12,706 nucleotides of DNA from QHWK01 sp035315685 (GTDB lineage: Bacteria; Acidobacteriota; Vicinamibacteria; Vicinamibacterales; CAVVIG01): positions 1-12,706 of the forward strand of contig DATFXR010000902.1 in NCBI GenBank assembly GCA_035315685.1, in the 5' to 3' direction. A program made the translations under genes and the position numbers. How positions within the stretch are numbered: position 1 is the first letter of the stretch; each line of letters opens with the position of its first letter. The notes under the pieces were generated by a model that saw only the letters and a program-made list of their open reading frames with translations, was not told the origin of the DNA and did no database searches. This document shows, in pieces, positions 1 through 6,827 of the stretch.

Positions 1-367
1 CGCCGGCTCGACCCGGCTCAAGGCCGGCACCGCGACCAAGATCGTGCTCAACATGCTCACCACCGCGGCGATGATCCGCATCGGCAAGACCTACGGCAAC
101 CTGATGGTCGACGTCCAGATGGGATCGGAGAAGCTGAAGGACCGCGCCCGCCGCATCATCAGCATCGTCACCGGCCTCGACTACGACGCAGCCGACGCGC
201 TGCTCCGCAAGGCCCACTGGAACGTGAAGGCGGCGATCGTGATGCAGAAGGGGCAGCTCACCCACGCCCAGGCGCTGTCGCGCCTCCGCCGCGCCCACGA
301 TTTCGTCCGCGACGCCATCGGTGAAGACGTGGAAGCACGGTTGAAGGAGCTGTTGAAGGTCGGATAG
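1..367 (+). CDS. murQ: N-acetylmuramic acid 6-phosphate etherase, C-terminal part (5' end outside window)
   Basis: MurQ cleaves the D-lactyl ether of MurNAc-6-phosphate to give GlcNAc-6-phosphate and D-lactate, a cytoplasmic step of cell-wall recycling. The open frame enters at base 2 with no start, so only about 121 C-terminal residues of a protein usually near 300 are visible. The first residues (AGSTRLKAGTATK, then KTYGNLMVDVQ) match the conserved end of the SIS sugar-isomerase domain. After that comes a small helical UBA-like region (GLDYDAADALLRKAHWNVK) typical of the MurQ C-terminus. The TAG stop lies a few bases before an AT-rich inverted repeat. The gene converges on nagB, which acts two steps later in the same pathway. 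Confidence 0.93.
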   Translation, partial: AGSTRLKAGTATKIVLNMLTTAAMIRIGKTYGNLMVDVQMGSEKLKDRARRIISIVTGLDYDAADALLRKAHWNVKAAIVMQKGQLTHAQALSRLRRAHDFVRDAIGEDVEARLKELLKVG

Positions 368-370
368 AGG

Positions 371-465
371 AATTAAGAATTTGGAATTAAGAATTAAGAA
401 TGCGTGTCACGCTGTCACGCTGCAATGGTAGCGTCGCAACCGTGAACACGAATTCTTAATTCTTA
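371..465. repeat. AT-rich inverted repeat between convergent murQ and nagB
   Basis: Perfect 14-bp arms lie at 388-401 (TAAGAATTAAGAAT) and 452-465, separated by 50 bp. Further direct copies of AATTAAGAAT sit at 371-380 and 385-394. The loop holds a direct duplication of TGTCACGC (405-412 and 413-420). The AT content contrasts sharply with the GC-rich genes on both sides. The right arm contains the nagB stop codon (463-465). The position suggests a bidirectional terminator or a dispersed repeat; neither can be decided from one copy. Confidence 0.6.
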
Positions 466-1209
466 CTTCGTAATTCTCAATTTCGCGGCGGCAGCAGCGC
501 GATCCAGCCACACCTCCGCGTTCGGATGCAGCTGCAGGAACGACGCCGGCAACCGCGGCGTGACCGGACCCTCGATCATCCGCTCCACGCACCGCGCTTT
601 CGACGCGCCGGTGGCAATCAGCACGATGCGGCGCGCCTGAAGAATGGTCGCCATCCCCATCGACAGCGCCTCGCGCGGCACGGCCCTGACACGGTTGCCG
701 AACAGCGCCGCGTTCGCGTGACGGGACGGCGGCCGCAGCCGCGCGACGTGGGTCCGCGCGGCGAGAGCGCGTCCGGGCTCGTTGAATCCGATGTGGCCGT
801 TCAGGCCGAGCCCGAGGATCTGCACGTCGATGCCGCCCGCGCGCGCGATCGCGCGCTCGTAGCGGACGCACTCGCGCCGCACGTCGTCGGTTGCGCCGTT
901 CAGAAAATGAATCCGCCGCGCCGTCAGGTTCACGTGGTCGAACAGGTGGTGGCGCATGAACGCCCGGTAGCTTCGCGGGTCGTCCGGCTCGATTCCCAGG
1001 AACTCGTCGAGGTTGAACGTCGTCGCGTGACGAAAGTCCACGCGCTGTGCGCGATACAGCCGGACGAGCTCTGCATAGAACGGAATCGGGGTTCTGCCGG
1101 TGGGAAGGCCGAGCACCAGTTGCGGATCGCGGCTCAGACCGGTCGCAACGTCGCGCGCAAGCGCTCGTGCGAGTGCGTCCGCGCCGCCAAAGACGCGGAC
1201 GCGTGTCAT
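463..1209 (-). CDS. nagB: Glucosamine-6-phosphate deaminase
   Basis: NagB converts glucosamine-6-phosphate to fructose-6-phosphate and ammonia, linking amino-sugar salvage to glycolysis. The 248-residue product has the family signatures in order: GLPTGRTP (34-41, phosphate loop), FNLDEF (65-70, with the catalytic Asp68), LGLGLNGHIGFNEPG (132-146, active-site His139 and Glu144), MGMATIL (184-190), ATGASKA (199-205, phosphate binding) and PASFLQLHPN (221-230). Asn137 stands where the E. coli enzyme has Asp, as in Bacillus-type homologues. The ATG start has no evident Shine-Dalgarno and lies inside an inverted repeat shared with the end of the upstream kinase gene, 67 bp away. The two are probably co-transcribed. 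The last residues (KLRITK) come from AT-rich repeat DNA, so the natural C-terminus may have been replaced. Confidence 0.95.
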   Translation of the reverse strand: MTRVRVFGGADALARALARDVATGLSRDPQLVLGLPTGRTPIPFYAELVRLYRAQRVDFRHATTFNLDEFLGIEPDDPRSYRAFMRHHLFDHVNLTARRIHFLNGATDDVRRECVRYERAIARAGGIDVQILGLGLNGHIGFNEPGRALAARTHVARLRPPSRHANAALFGNRVRAVPREALSMGMATILQARRIVLIATGASKARCVERMIEGPVTPRLPASFLQLHPNAEVWLDRAAAAAKLRITK

Positions 1210-1294
1210 GGCTGATGGCTAATGGCTAATGGCATACGGTGCGTGATCGATGAACCATCGCCATAGCCAGCAGCCATTAGCCCTCAGCCATGAC
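1205..1294. repeat. Near-perfect inverted repeat bridging kinase stop and nagB start
   Basis: The arms at 1205-1227 and 1272-1294 match at 22 of 23 positions with a 44-bp loop. Both are built from ATGGCTGATGGCTAATGGC-like units with tandem GGCTAAT. The left arm contains the nagB ATG (complement of 1207-1209) and the right arm contains the kinase stop (1277-1279). In the kinase-nagB transcript this would form a long hairpin over the nagB translation start. It could limit translation or stabilise RNA, or it may simply be an interspersed repeat. Confidence 0.65.
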
Positions 1295-2230
1295 GGGCTT
1301 GTACCGCGGCACCTGCGCCTTGCCGTGCGCCTCCGCGAGCGCGAGCCAGACGGCGCCGAGCGCCGGCTCCGCGGTGAGGATCTCGGTCTGGCTTCTCGGC
1401 GCGACCTCGACGAGCCGGCGCGGCAGCTCCTCGGTGAGCCACGACACCACGCGGAATGCGCCGCCGGCGAGGAAAAACGTGAACGGGTCGCCCCGCATTT
1501 CCAGCCGGGTCGCGACCGATCGTGCGGCGAGCACGAGCTCGTCGGTGGCGCGCTCGAGGATGCGCATCGCGACGGCATCCCCCTGTTCTGCGACGCGCTG
1601 GACGATGGGGCCGAGCGCGGCGACGCTCATGCGGGGCTGCTCGCGGTCGTACACGATCCGCGGCAGCCGCGAGACGTCCTTGACGTTGAAATACTCGAGG
1701 ATCTCGCTCGACAATCCGGTCTCCGGGCCGCGGCCGTCGGCGCCGCGCATCACCGCGGCGAGCGCCTCGCGGCCGATCCAGTAGCCGCTGCCCTCGTCGC
1801 CGATCATGTGTCCCCAGCCCCCCGCGCGGGCGGCTTCGCCGGATCCGTTGCGGCCGTAGGCGATCGATCCGGTGCCCGCGATGAGAACGATCGCCGGATC
1901 GTCGCGAGCGCCCGCGACCATCGCGATCAACGCGTCGTTGACGACCAGGACGCGCGACTTGTAGCCGATGCGGCGCATGATCGCCCGCACCACCTGCGCT
2001 TCGTCCTCGCGATCGACGCCGGCGATGCCGAGGCAGATCGCCGCGGGCACGACCACGCGATCGCCGATCGCGCGCTCCATCACGTCGTGCAGCACCTTCT
2101 CGACGGCGAGCTCGCCGGCCGCGTGCAGGTTCGCACCGCCGCCGCGCGCCTCGGACAGAATCGCGCCGCGATCGTCCGCGAGGAGGCACACCGTCTTGGT
2201 GCCGCCTGCATCGATGCCGAGAACGTGCAT
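1277..2230 (-). CDS. BadF/BadG/BcrA/BcrD-family amino-sugar kinase (GlcNAc/MurNAc kinase)
   Basis: This is a 317-residue ASKHA-fold kinase. It shows the phosphate-1 loop DAGGTKT (7-13), VNDALIA (97-103), the phosphate-2 loop AGTGSIAYG (118-126), GWGHMIGDEGSGYWIG (138-153, typical of GlcNAc-kinase-like BadF proteins) and LAGGAF near the C-terminus (adenosine motif). Family members phosphorylate GlcNAc. The clostridial relative MurK also phosphorylates MurNAc, which would supply the MurQ substrate, so a GlcNAc/MurNAc role is inferred from the murQ-nagB context. The ATG start at 2230 gives the standard N-terminus MHVLGIDAGGTK. The gene is divergent from a symporter and probably heads an operon with nagB. 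Its last codons and stop lie in a repeat. The exact substrate cannot be told from the sequence. Confidence 0.88.
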   Translation of the reverse strand: MHVLGIDAGGTKTVCLLADDRGAILSEARGGGANLHAAGELAVEKVLHDVMERAIGDRVVVPAAICLGIAGVDREDEAQVVRAIMRRIGYKSRVLVVNDALIAMVAGARDDPAIVLIAGTGSIAYGRNGSGEAARAGGWGHMIGDEGSGYWIGREALAAVMRGADGRGPETGLSSEILEYFNVKDVSRLPRIVYDREQPRMSVAALGPIVQRVAEQGDAVAMRILERATDELVLAARSVATRLEMRGDPFTFFLAGGAFRVVSWLTEELPRRLVEVAPRSQTEILTAEPALGAVWLALAEAHGKAQVPRYKPVMAEG

Positions 2231-2295
2231 GCTCCGACGATTCTATGTTACGCTCCGCTGCTTTTCATGCGCAGCGCCGCTGCCGGCTGACCTCC

Positions 2296-3765
2296 TTGGG
2301 TTTTTCCGCAATCGATTACGCCGTCCTCGCCGGTTACTTGATCGGGATCACCTGGTTCGGCAGCCGCTTCAGAAAATCGCAGCGCTCGGTCAAGGACTAT
2401 TTCGTCGGCAACCGGCAGACGTCGTGGATCGTGATCAGCCTGTCGATCGTCGCGACCGAAACCAGCACGCTGACGTTGATCGGGGTTCCCGCCCTGGCCT
2501 ACACGGTGTACGCGCGTCCGGAACAGGGCGGGAGCTTCACCTACCTGCAGGTCGTGGCTGGGTACATCGTGGCCCGATTCGTCATCAGCGCGCTGTTCAT
2601 CCCCGCCTATTTCCACGGCGAGATGCTCACGGCCTACGAGCTGCTGAATCGGCGCTTCGGTTCGCGCGCCAAGCACTTTGCGGCGTCGCTGTTCCTGCTG
2701 ATGCGCGCGCTCGCCGAGGGCGTGCGTGTCTTCGCCGCATCGCTGGTGCTCGCCGCAGTTCTCGGCGCGAGCGTTCCGGGTCTGCCGCAGCTGTGGCTCT
2801 GGTCGATCGTGATCGTCGGGCTGCTGACGATCGTCTACACCTTCGAGGGCGGCATCGCGGCGGTGATCTGGACCGACCTGGTGCAACTGGTGATCTACAT
2901 TGGTGGCTCGCTGCTCGCCGCCTACATGCTCGTCACGCTGGTGCCCGGCGGATGGAGCGCCATCGTGGCCGATGCGCGCGCGGCGGGCAAGCTGCACGTG
3001 ATCTCGCTGGCCCTCGATCGAAGCGTGCCGTTCACGTTCTGGGCCGGGCTCATCGGTGGTTGCTTCCTGACCATGGCGTCGCATGGCACCGATCAACTGC
3101 TCGTCCAGCGCCTCCTCACCTGCCGTAACCAGCGCGACAGCCAACTGGCGCTGATTGTGTCCGGGTTCGTGGTATTCGCGCAGTTCGTGCTGTTCCTCAC
3201 CATCGGGCTGATGCTGCACGCCTACTACGCGACGCATCCGCTGCCGGCGATGGCGAGCAACGACGAGATTTTCCCGGCCTTCATCGTGCGTTCGCTGCCC
3301 CACGGGATCGCCGGCCTGGTGATCGCCGCGATCTTTGCCGCGGCGATGTCCAACCTGAGCGGATCGCTGAATTCGCTGGCGTCGACGACGGTTCTCGATT
3401 TCTATCAGCCGCTCGCGGGTAGCCGGGTGAGCGACGCACAACTGCTCGCGCTCTCGCGGCGGCTGACCGCCGCATGGGGAATCGTGCTGATCGCAATCGC
3501 GATCCTCGCGCGCGGCTGGGGCTCGGTGTTCACGGTCGGCTTGACGATCGCCTCGATCGTCTACGGTCCGATGCTCGGCGCGTTCCTGCTCGGCGTCCTC
3601 ACGCGCTCCGCGACGGAGACGGGCGTCATGGCCGGGATCGGTGTGTCGCTCGCGGCGATGGTTGGTGTCAACGAATTCGCCGGACTGGCCTGGACCTGGT
3701 ACGTGCTCGTCGGTACGGTGATTTGCGTAACGGTTGGCGCCGTGGTGAGCCGTGTCGCTCGCTGA
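2296..3765 (+). CDS. Sodium:solute symporter (SSS family), first copy
   Basis: This is an inner-membrane Na+-coupled transporter with many hydrophobic helices spread over its whole length, about 490 residues, which is normal for the SSS family. The start (SAIDYAVLAGYLIGI), the loop VKDYFVGNR, the unwound-helix region SIVATETSTLTLIG and the later AAIFAAAMSNLSGSLNSLAS segment are typical SSS landmarks. An in-frame ATG at 2245 would add an Arg-rich 17-residue leader, which fits poorly with the outward N-terminus of SSS proteins. It would also leave only 14 bp to the divergent kinase. I therefore prefer the TTG at 2296, although neither site has a clear ribosome-binding site. The substrate is unknown. 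The neighbours suggest an amino sugar, MurNAc or a muropeptide fragment. The 3' end overlaps the serine hydrolase by 14 bp, implying translational coupling. Confidence 0.85.
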   Translation: MGFSAIDYAVLAGYLIGITWFGSRFRKSQRSVKDYFVGNRQTSWIVISLSIVATETSTLTLIGVPALAYTVYARPEQGGSFTYLQVVAGYIVARFVISALFIPAYFHGEMLTAYELLNRRFGSRAKHFAASLFLLMRALAEGVRVFAASLVLAAVLGASVPGLPQLWLWSIVIVGLLTIVYTFEGGIAAVIWTDLVQLVIYIGGSLLAAYMLVTLVPGGWSAIVADARAAGKLHVISLALDRSVPFTFWAGLIGGCFLTMASHGTDQLLVQRLLTCRNQRDSQLALIVSGFVVFAQFVLFLTIGLMLHAYYATHPLPAMASNDEIFPAFIVRSLPHGIAGLVIAAIFAAAMSNLSGSLNSLASTTVLDFYQPLAGSRVSDAQLLALSRRLTAAWGIVLIAIAILARGWGSVFTVGLTIASIVYGPMLGAFLLGVLTRSATETGVMAGIGVSLAAMVGVNEFAGLAWTWYVLVGTVICVTVGAVVSRVAR

Positions 3766-4927
3766 CGCGCATGCCGTGATTGATCGGGCCATCGCCGCGC
3801 GCGTCTTTCCAGCCGCGGCAGTCGAAGTGGGAACGGCGCGCGACATCGTCTGGGCCGGGGCATTCGGCTCTCTGACCTTCGATGCCGGTTCGAGCGCGGC
3901 GACGTCCGCCACGATCTTCGATCTCGCGTCGCTGACCAAGCCGATCGCGACGACGACCGTGATCATGGAGCAGGTGCGATCTGGCGCCATGACGCTCGAT
4001 GCATCCGTGGCGGCAATCTTCGAGGACTGGCGCGGCGTCGATCGCGAACAGGTGACGGTCCGCGATCTGCTCGAACATGCGTCGGGGCTGCCGGCGCGCC
4101 TGGTCGATCGGCCACCCGCCACGCGGCGCGAGTTCGAGCACGGCATCGGCACGATTCCACTCGAATACGTGCCGCGCACGCGATCGGTTTACAGCGATCT
4201 CGGGTTCATCCTTCTGGGCTTTCTCGCTGCGGACGTCGGTGAGGCGCCGCTGGACGTCTTGTTCGATCGGATCACGGTCCGGCTGAAGCCGGACACTACC
4301 GCTACGGGCCGCGAGGGCGATCGGGCGGGCGGTGATCCTGTCCGTGATGGCGGTGGTGTCCGCCTTCAGGCGGACCGCGATCCCGGTAGTGTCCGGCTTC
4401 GGGCGGACCGTGATCCCGGTAGTGTCCGGCTTCAGCCGGACCGTGATCCCGGTCTGACGTTCGACGTACCGTCCACGCATCGGCATCTGACCGCACCGAC
4501 CGAGCCGATGGACGGCGATCCTCGCCGGGGCCGCCGTCTCGTGGGCGAGGTTCACGACGACTACGCCGCGGCGCTCGGCGGCGTCGCCGGACATGCGGGC
4601 CTGTTTGGCACGGCTTCCGCGGTCGGCGCATTCGCGCGCCTGATGCTGCGCACCGACGACATGATCCGGCTGTTCACGACGAAGAGCAGCGTCCCCGACA
4701 GTTCGCGCGCGCTCGGCTGGGATACGATGCTGCCGACTTCGTCGTGCGGGACGCGCATGTCGGCCACGGCATTCGGCCACGTCGGGTTCACCGGCACCTC
4801 GCTGTGGATCGATCCGGCGCGCGATCGCTACGTCGTACTGCTGACCAACCGCGTGTGTGGCGGCGGCACGCTCGCCGAGATGCGCGAGGTGCGTCGCGCG
4901 TTGCATGACGCGCTCGGCGATGTGTGA
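3752..4927 (+). CDS. Beta-lactamase-fold serine hydrolase (AmiE/YfeW-like) with in-frame repeat insert
   Basis: The 391-residue protein belongs to the class C beta-lactamase/penicillin-binding family. The nucleophile motif is SLTK (Ser60-Lys63), the second motif is YSD (147-149) and the third is HVGFTG (343-348), followed by SLWIDP. LVGEVHDD (263-270) and GGVAGHAGLF (276-285) resemble the subgroup found beside murQ: B. subtilis YbbE/AmiE, a MurNAc-L-Ala amidase, and E. coli YfeW. A role in trimming peptide from muropeptides is inferred from that. The GTG start overlaps the symporter by 14 bp, with a weak GGTGAG upstream; another GTG lies at 3776. No clear signal peptide is visible. Residues about 173-233 are palindromic repeat DNA translated in frame (VRLKPDTT, then VRLQADRDPGS-type units). 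They replace the short loop normally found between the YSD helix and the APTE segment. The catalytic motifs remain intact, so the protein may still work. Confidence 0.85.
   Translation: MSLADAHAVIDRAIAARVFPAAAVEVGTARDIVWAGAFGSLTFDAGSSAATSATIFDLASLTKPIATTTVIMEQVRSGAMTLDASVAAIFEDWRGVDREQVTVRDLLEHASGLPARLVDRPPATRREFEHGIGTIPLEYVPRTRSVYSDLGFILLGFLAADVGEAPLDVLFDRITVRLKPDTTATGREGDRAGGDPVRDGGGVRLQADRDPGSVRLRADRDPGSVRLQPDRDPGLTFDVPSTHRHLTAPTEPMDGDPRRGRRLVGEVHDDYAAALGGVAGHAGLFGTASAVGAFARLMLRTDDMIRLFTTKSSVPDSSRALGWDTMLPTSSCGTRMSATAFGHVGFTGTSLWIDPARDRYVVLLTNRVCGGGTLAEMREVRRALHDALGDV
4269..4449. repeat. In-frame palindromic element inside the serine hydrolase gene
   Basis: The element is bounded by 32-bp perfect inverted repeats at 4269-4300 and 4418-4449. 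Inside are four 18-bp palindromes of the form GTCCGGCTnnAGCCGGAC at 4277-4294, 4358-4375, 4391-4408 (two mismatches) and 4424-4441. The last three start exactly 33 bp apart and encode tandem 11-residue units VRLQADRDPGS, VRLRADRDPGS and VRLQPDRDPG. The first lies in the opposite orientation and encodes VRLKPDTT. The reading frame is open throughout. A related palindrome occurs between genes at 9447-9464. Confidence 0.85.
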
Positions 4928-5056
4928 GTCAGCCACCGTCGCGCGGCGCGACGTAGCGCGCCGCCTTCGCGCCGAAGGCGCTTCGGCGAGCCTCGGCCGG
5001 AGCTCGCGGACAGATCCGACGAGCGGAGGCGGGAAGGCTTCAGCCGAGCGACTGAC
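4928..5056. repeat. GC-rich multi-hairpin repeat before the second symporter
   Basis: Three 8-bp perfect stem-loops overlap. They are 4943-4950 with 4957-4964 (6-nt loop), 4962-4969 with 4973-4980 (3-nt loop) and 4970-4977 with 4981-4988 (3-nt loop). The last two share bases and exclude each other in one RNA strand. The rest (4989-5050) is a GC-rich tract with no start codon context or ribosome-binding site for the ATG at 5057. It looks like an interspersed repeat, and could also act as a partial terminator or leader structure. Confidence 0.5.
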
Positions 5057-6805
5057 ATGACGTTATCGTTCGTCGACTGGCTCGTGATTGCCGCGTACTT
5101 CGCGCTGAACCTCGCCATCGGCCTCTATTACGCTCGCCGCGCCCGCGGCAGCACGACCGAGTTCTTCCTCTCCGGCCGTGACGTACCCTGGTGGCTCGCG
5201 GGCACGTCGATGGTGGCGACCACCTTTGCCGCCGACACTCCTCTCGTTGTCACCGGCATGGTGGCGCGGTACGGCATCGCCGGGAACTGGTTGTGGTGGA
5301 ACATGGCCGCGAGCGGCATGCTCACCGTGTTCGTCTACGCGCGGCTGTGGCGTCGCGCGGGAGTGATGACCGACGTCGAGTTCGCCGAGCTGCGCTACGC
5401 TGGCGCGCCGGCCGCGTTCCTCCGCGGCTTTCGCGCGCTCTATCTGGGCATCCCGATCAACTGCATCATCATCGGCTGGGTGAACCTCGCGATGATGAAG
5501 ATCCTGCAGGTCACGCTCGGCCTCGACAGCTCGGGCGCGCTCTGGGCGCTGCTCGCGATGCTGGTGTTCACCGCCTTCTACACGACGCTCGCCGGCCTGT
5601 GGGGCGTGCTGGTCACCGATCTCGTACAGTTCGTCCTGAAGATGGGGATGGTGATTGCGCTCGCCTATTTCGCGGTGCGCGCAACCGGCGGCCTCACCGC
5701 GCTCGAACAGCAGATCCGCGCGCTGGATGCGCCGTCCGGCGGCTCGCGGCTCGCGTTCTTTCCGTCGACCGACTCGGCGTGGATGCCGGCCATCACGCTC
5801 TTCGTCTACCTCGGCGTGAGCTGGTGGGCCAGCTGGTATCCGGGCGCCGAACCGGGCGGTGGCGGCTACGTCGCCCAGCGAATCTTCTCGGCGCGGACCG
5901 AGCGCGACGGTGTCTTCGCGACGCTCTGGTTCAACATCGCGCACTACGCGGTGCGGCCGTGGCCGTGGATCCTGACAGCGCTCGCGTCACTCGTCCTCTA
6001 CCCTGCGCTTGCCGACAAGGAGTCGGGCTATGTCCGCACGCTGATGGATCCGGCTGTGTTTCCGCCGGCGTTGCGTGGCGTGATGCTGGCTGCATTCGCC
6101 GCCGCGTACATGTCGACCATCGGCACACAGCTCAATTGGGGCGCGTCGTACGTGGTCAACGATTTCTACCGCCGCTTCCTCCGGCCCGTCGCGAGCGAAG
6201 CGGAGTACGTCGTCGTCTCGCAGCTGGTGACGGTCGGGTTGATGCTCGTGTCGATCTACGTGACGCTGCACCTGGCGTCGATCGAACAGGCGTGGAAGCT
6301 GCTGATCGTCACCGGCGCCGGTACTGGAACGGTGCTGCTCCTGCGCTGGTTCTGGTGGCGGATCAACGCCTGGTCCGAAGTGTCGGCGATGGCGGTCGCC
6401 GCCGCGGTCTCGCTCTACCTCCAGATCGTGATGAAGTGGGACAGCGATCAGCCGCGCGACTTCGCCTACCTGATGATCGTGACCGTGACGATCACGACCA
6501 TCGCGTGGCTCGCGGTCACGTGGCTCACGCGGCCCGAGCCGGACGACACGCTGCGAGGCTTTTATGTCCGCGTCCAGCCGTACGGGCCGGGCTGGAAGCC
6601 GATCGCGGCGCGCGCGGGGGCGACTGCCACCGCCCGCGGCTCACTCAGACGCGATCTCCTGAGCGCGCTGCTGGGGTGCGTGATGATCTACGGCGCACTC
6701 TTCGGCGTGGGTGAGCTCCTGTTGCGCAGCGCGACGCTCGGTTTCGCACTGCTCGCGCTCTCCGGCCTCGCCGCGGCGGCCATCGCGCGCAACCTCTCGT
6801 CTTAA
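5057..6805 (+). CDS. Sodium:solute symporter (SSS family), second copy
   Basis: This is an inner-membrane Na+-coupled symporter of 582 residues, longer than the first copy because of extra C-terminal hydrophobic segments after about residue 540. The N-terminal helix (VDWLVIAAYFALNLAIGLYYA), the STTEFFLSGRDVPWWLAG loop and TSMVATTFAADTP (the Na+/substrate-site region of helix 1 in LeuT-fold numbering) are characteristic. A second landmark is AAFAAAYMSTIGTQLNWGASY near residues 350-370. The ATG start gives the expected N-terminus MTLSFVDWL, though no close Shine-Dalgarno is seen. The protein is clearly divergent from the first symporter and may carry a different substrate. A repeat-rich 129-bp gap separates it from the serine hydrolase, so co-transcription is possible but not assured. 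The substrate cannot be read from the sequence. Confidence 0.88.
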   Translation: MTLSFVDWLVIAAYFALNLAIGLYYARRARGSTTEFFLSGRDVPWWLAGTSMVATTFAADTPLVVTGMVARYGIAGNWLWWNMAASGMLTVFVYARLWRRAGVMTDVEFAELRYAGAPAAFLRGFRALYLGIPINCIIIGWVNLAMMKILQVTLGLDSSGALWALLAMLVFTAFYTTLAGLWGVLVTDLVQFVLKMGMVIALAYFAVRATGGLTALEQQIRALDAPSGGSRLAFFPSTDSAWMPAITLFVYLGVSWWASWYPGAEPGGGGYVAQRIFSARTERDGVFATLWFNIAHYAVRPWPWILTALASLVLYPALADKESGYVRTLMDPAVFPPALRGVMLAAFAAAYMSTIGTQLNWGASYVVNDFYRRFLRPVASEAEYVVVSQLVTVGLMLVSIYVTLHLASIEQAWKLLIVTGAGTGTVLLLRWFWWRINAWSEVSAMAVAAAVSLYLQIVMKWDSDQPRDFAYLMIVTVTITTIAWLAVTWLTRPEPDDTLRGFYVRVQPYGPGWKPIAARAGATATARGSLRRDLLSALLGCVMIYGALFGVGELLLRSATLGFALLALSGLAAAAIARNLSS

Positions 6806-6810
6806 GTGCG

Positions 6811-6826
6811 TATCCGCAGGCGGATA
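6811..6826. terminator. Short hairpin between convergent genes, possible bidirectional terminator
   Basis: Perfect 7-bp arms TATCCGC (6811-6817) and GCGGATA (6820-6826) are separated by 2 nt. The hairpin fills almost the entire 22-bp gap between the symporter stop (6803-6805) and the pseudopilin stop (6828-6830). No T-tract follows on either strand, so termination is only inferred from position. It may be a degenerate copy of a dispersed palindrome. Confidence 0.35.
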
Positions 6827-6827
6827 G

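Noticed and set aside
2240..2249. Promoter boxes between the kinase and first symporter (TAGAAT on -, TATGTT on +)
   Set aside because: Only -10-like hexamers are present; no convincing -35 box was found at suitable spacing on either strand.
2248..4179. Long minus-strand open frame of about 640 codons opposite the first symporter
   Set aside because: It is the antisense of clear SSS symporter and serine hydrolase genes, with Arg/His/Asp-rich composition and no recognisable domain. It results from high GC codon bias.
4269..4449. Insertion sequence or transposon
   Set aside because: The element is too short and encodes no transposase; no clear target-site duplication could be identified at its borders.
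4358..4453. Possible CRISPR-like array
   Set aside because: The 33-bp units are contiguous with no unique spacers, lie inside an open reading frame and form palindromes; no cas genes are nearby.
3752..4927. Antibiotic-resistance beta-lactamase
   Set aside because: The SxxK/YxN-type fold is shared, but the GEVHDD and GGVAGHAGLF motifs and the murQ neighbourhood point to a cell-wall recycling hydrolase rather than a resistance enzyme.
5191..6714. Plus-strand open frame of about 507 codons overlapping the second symporter
   Set aside because: It is an alternative frame of the symporter gene, very rich in Arg, Ala and His and without family motifs.
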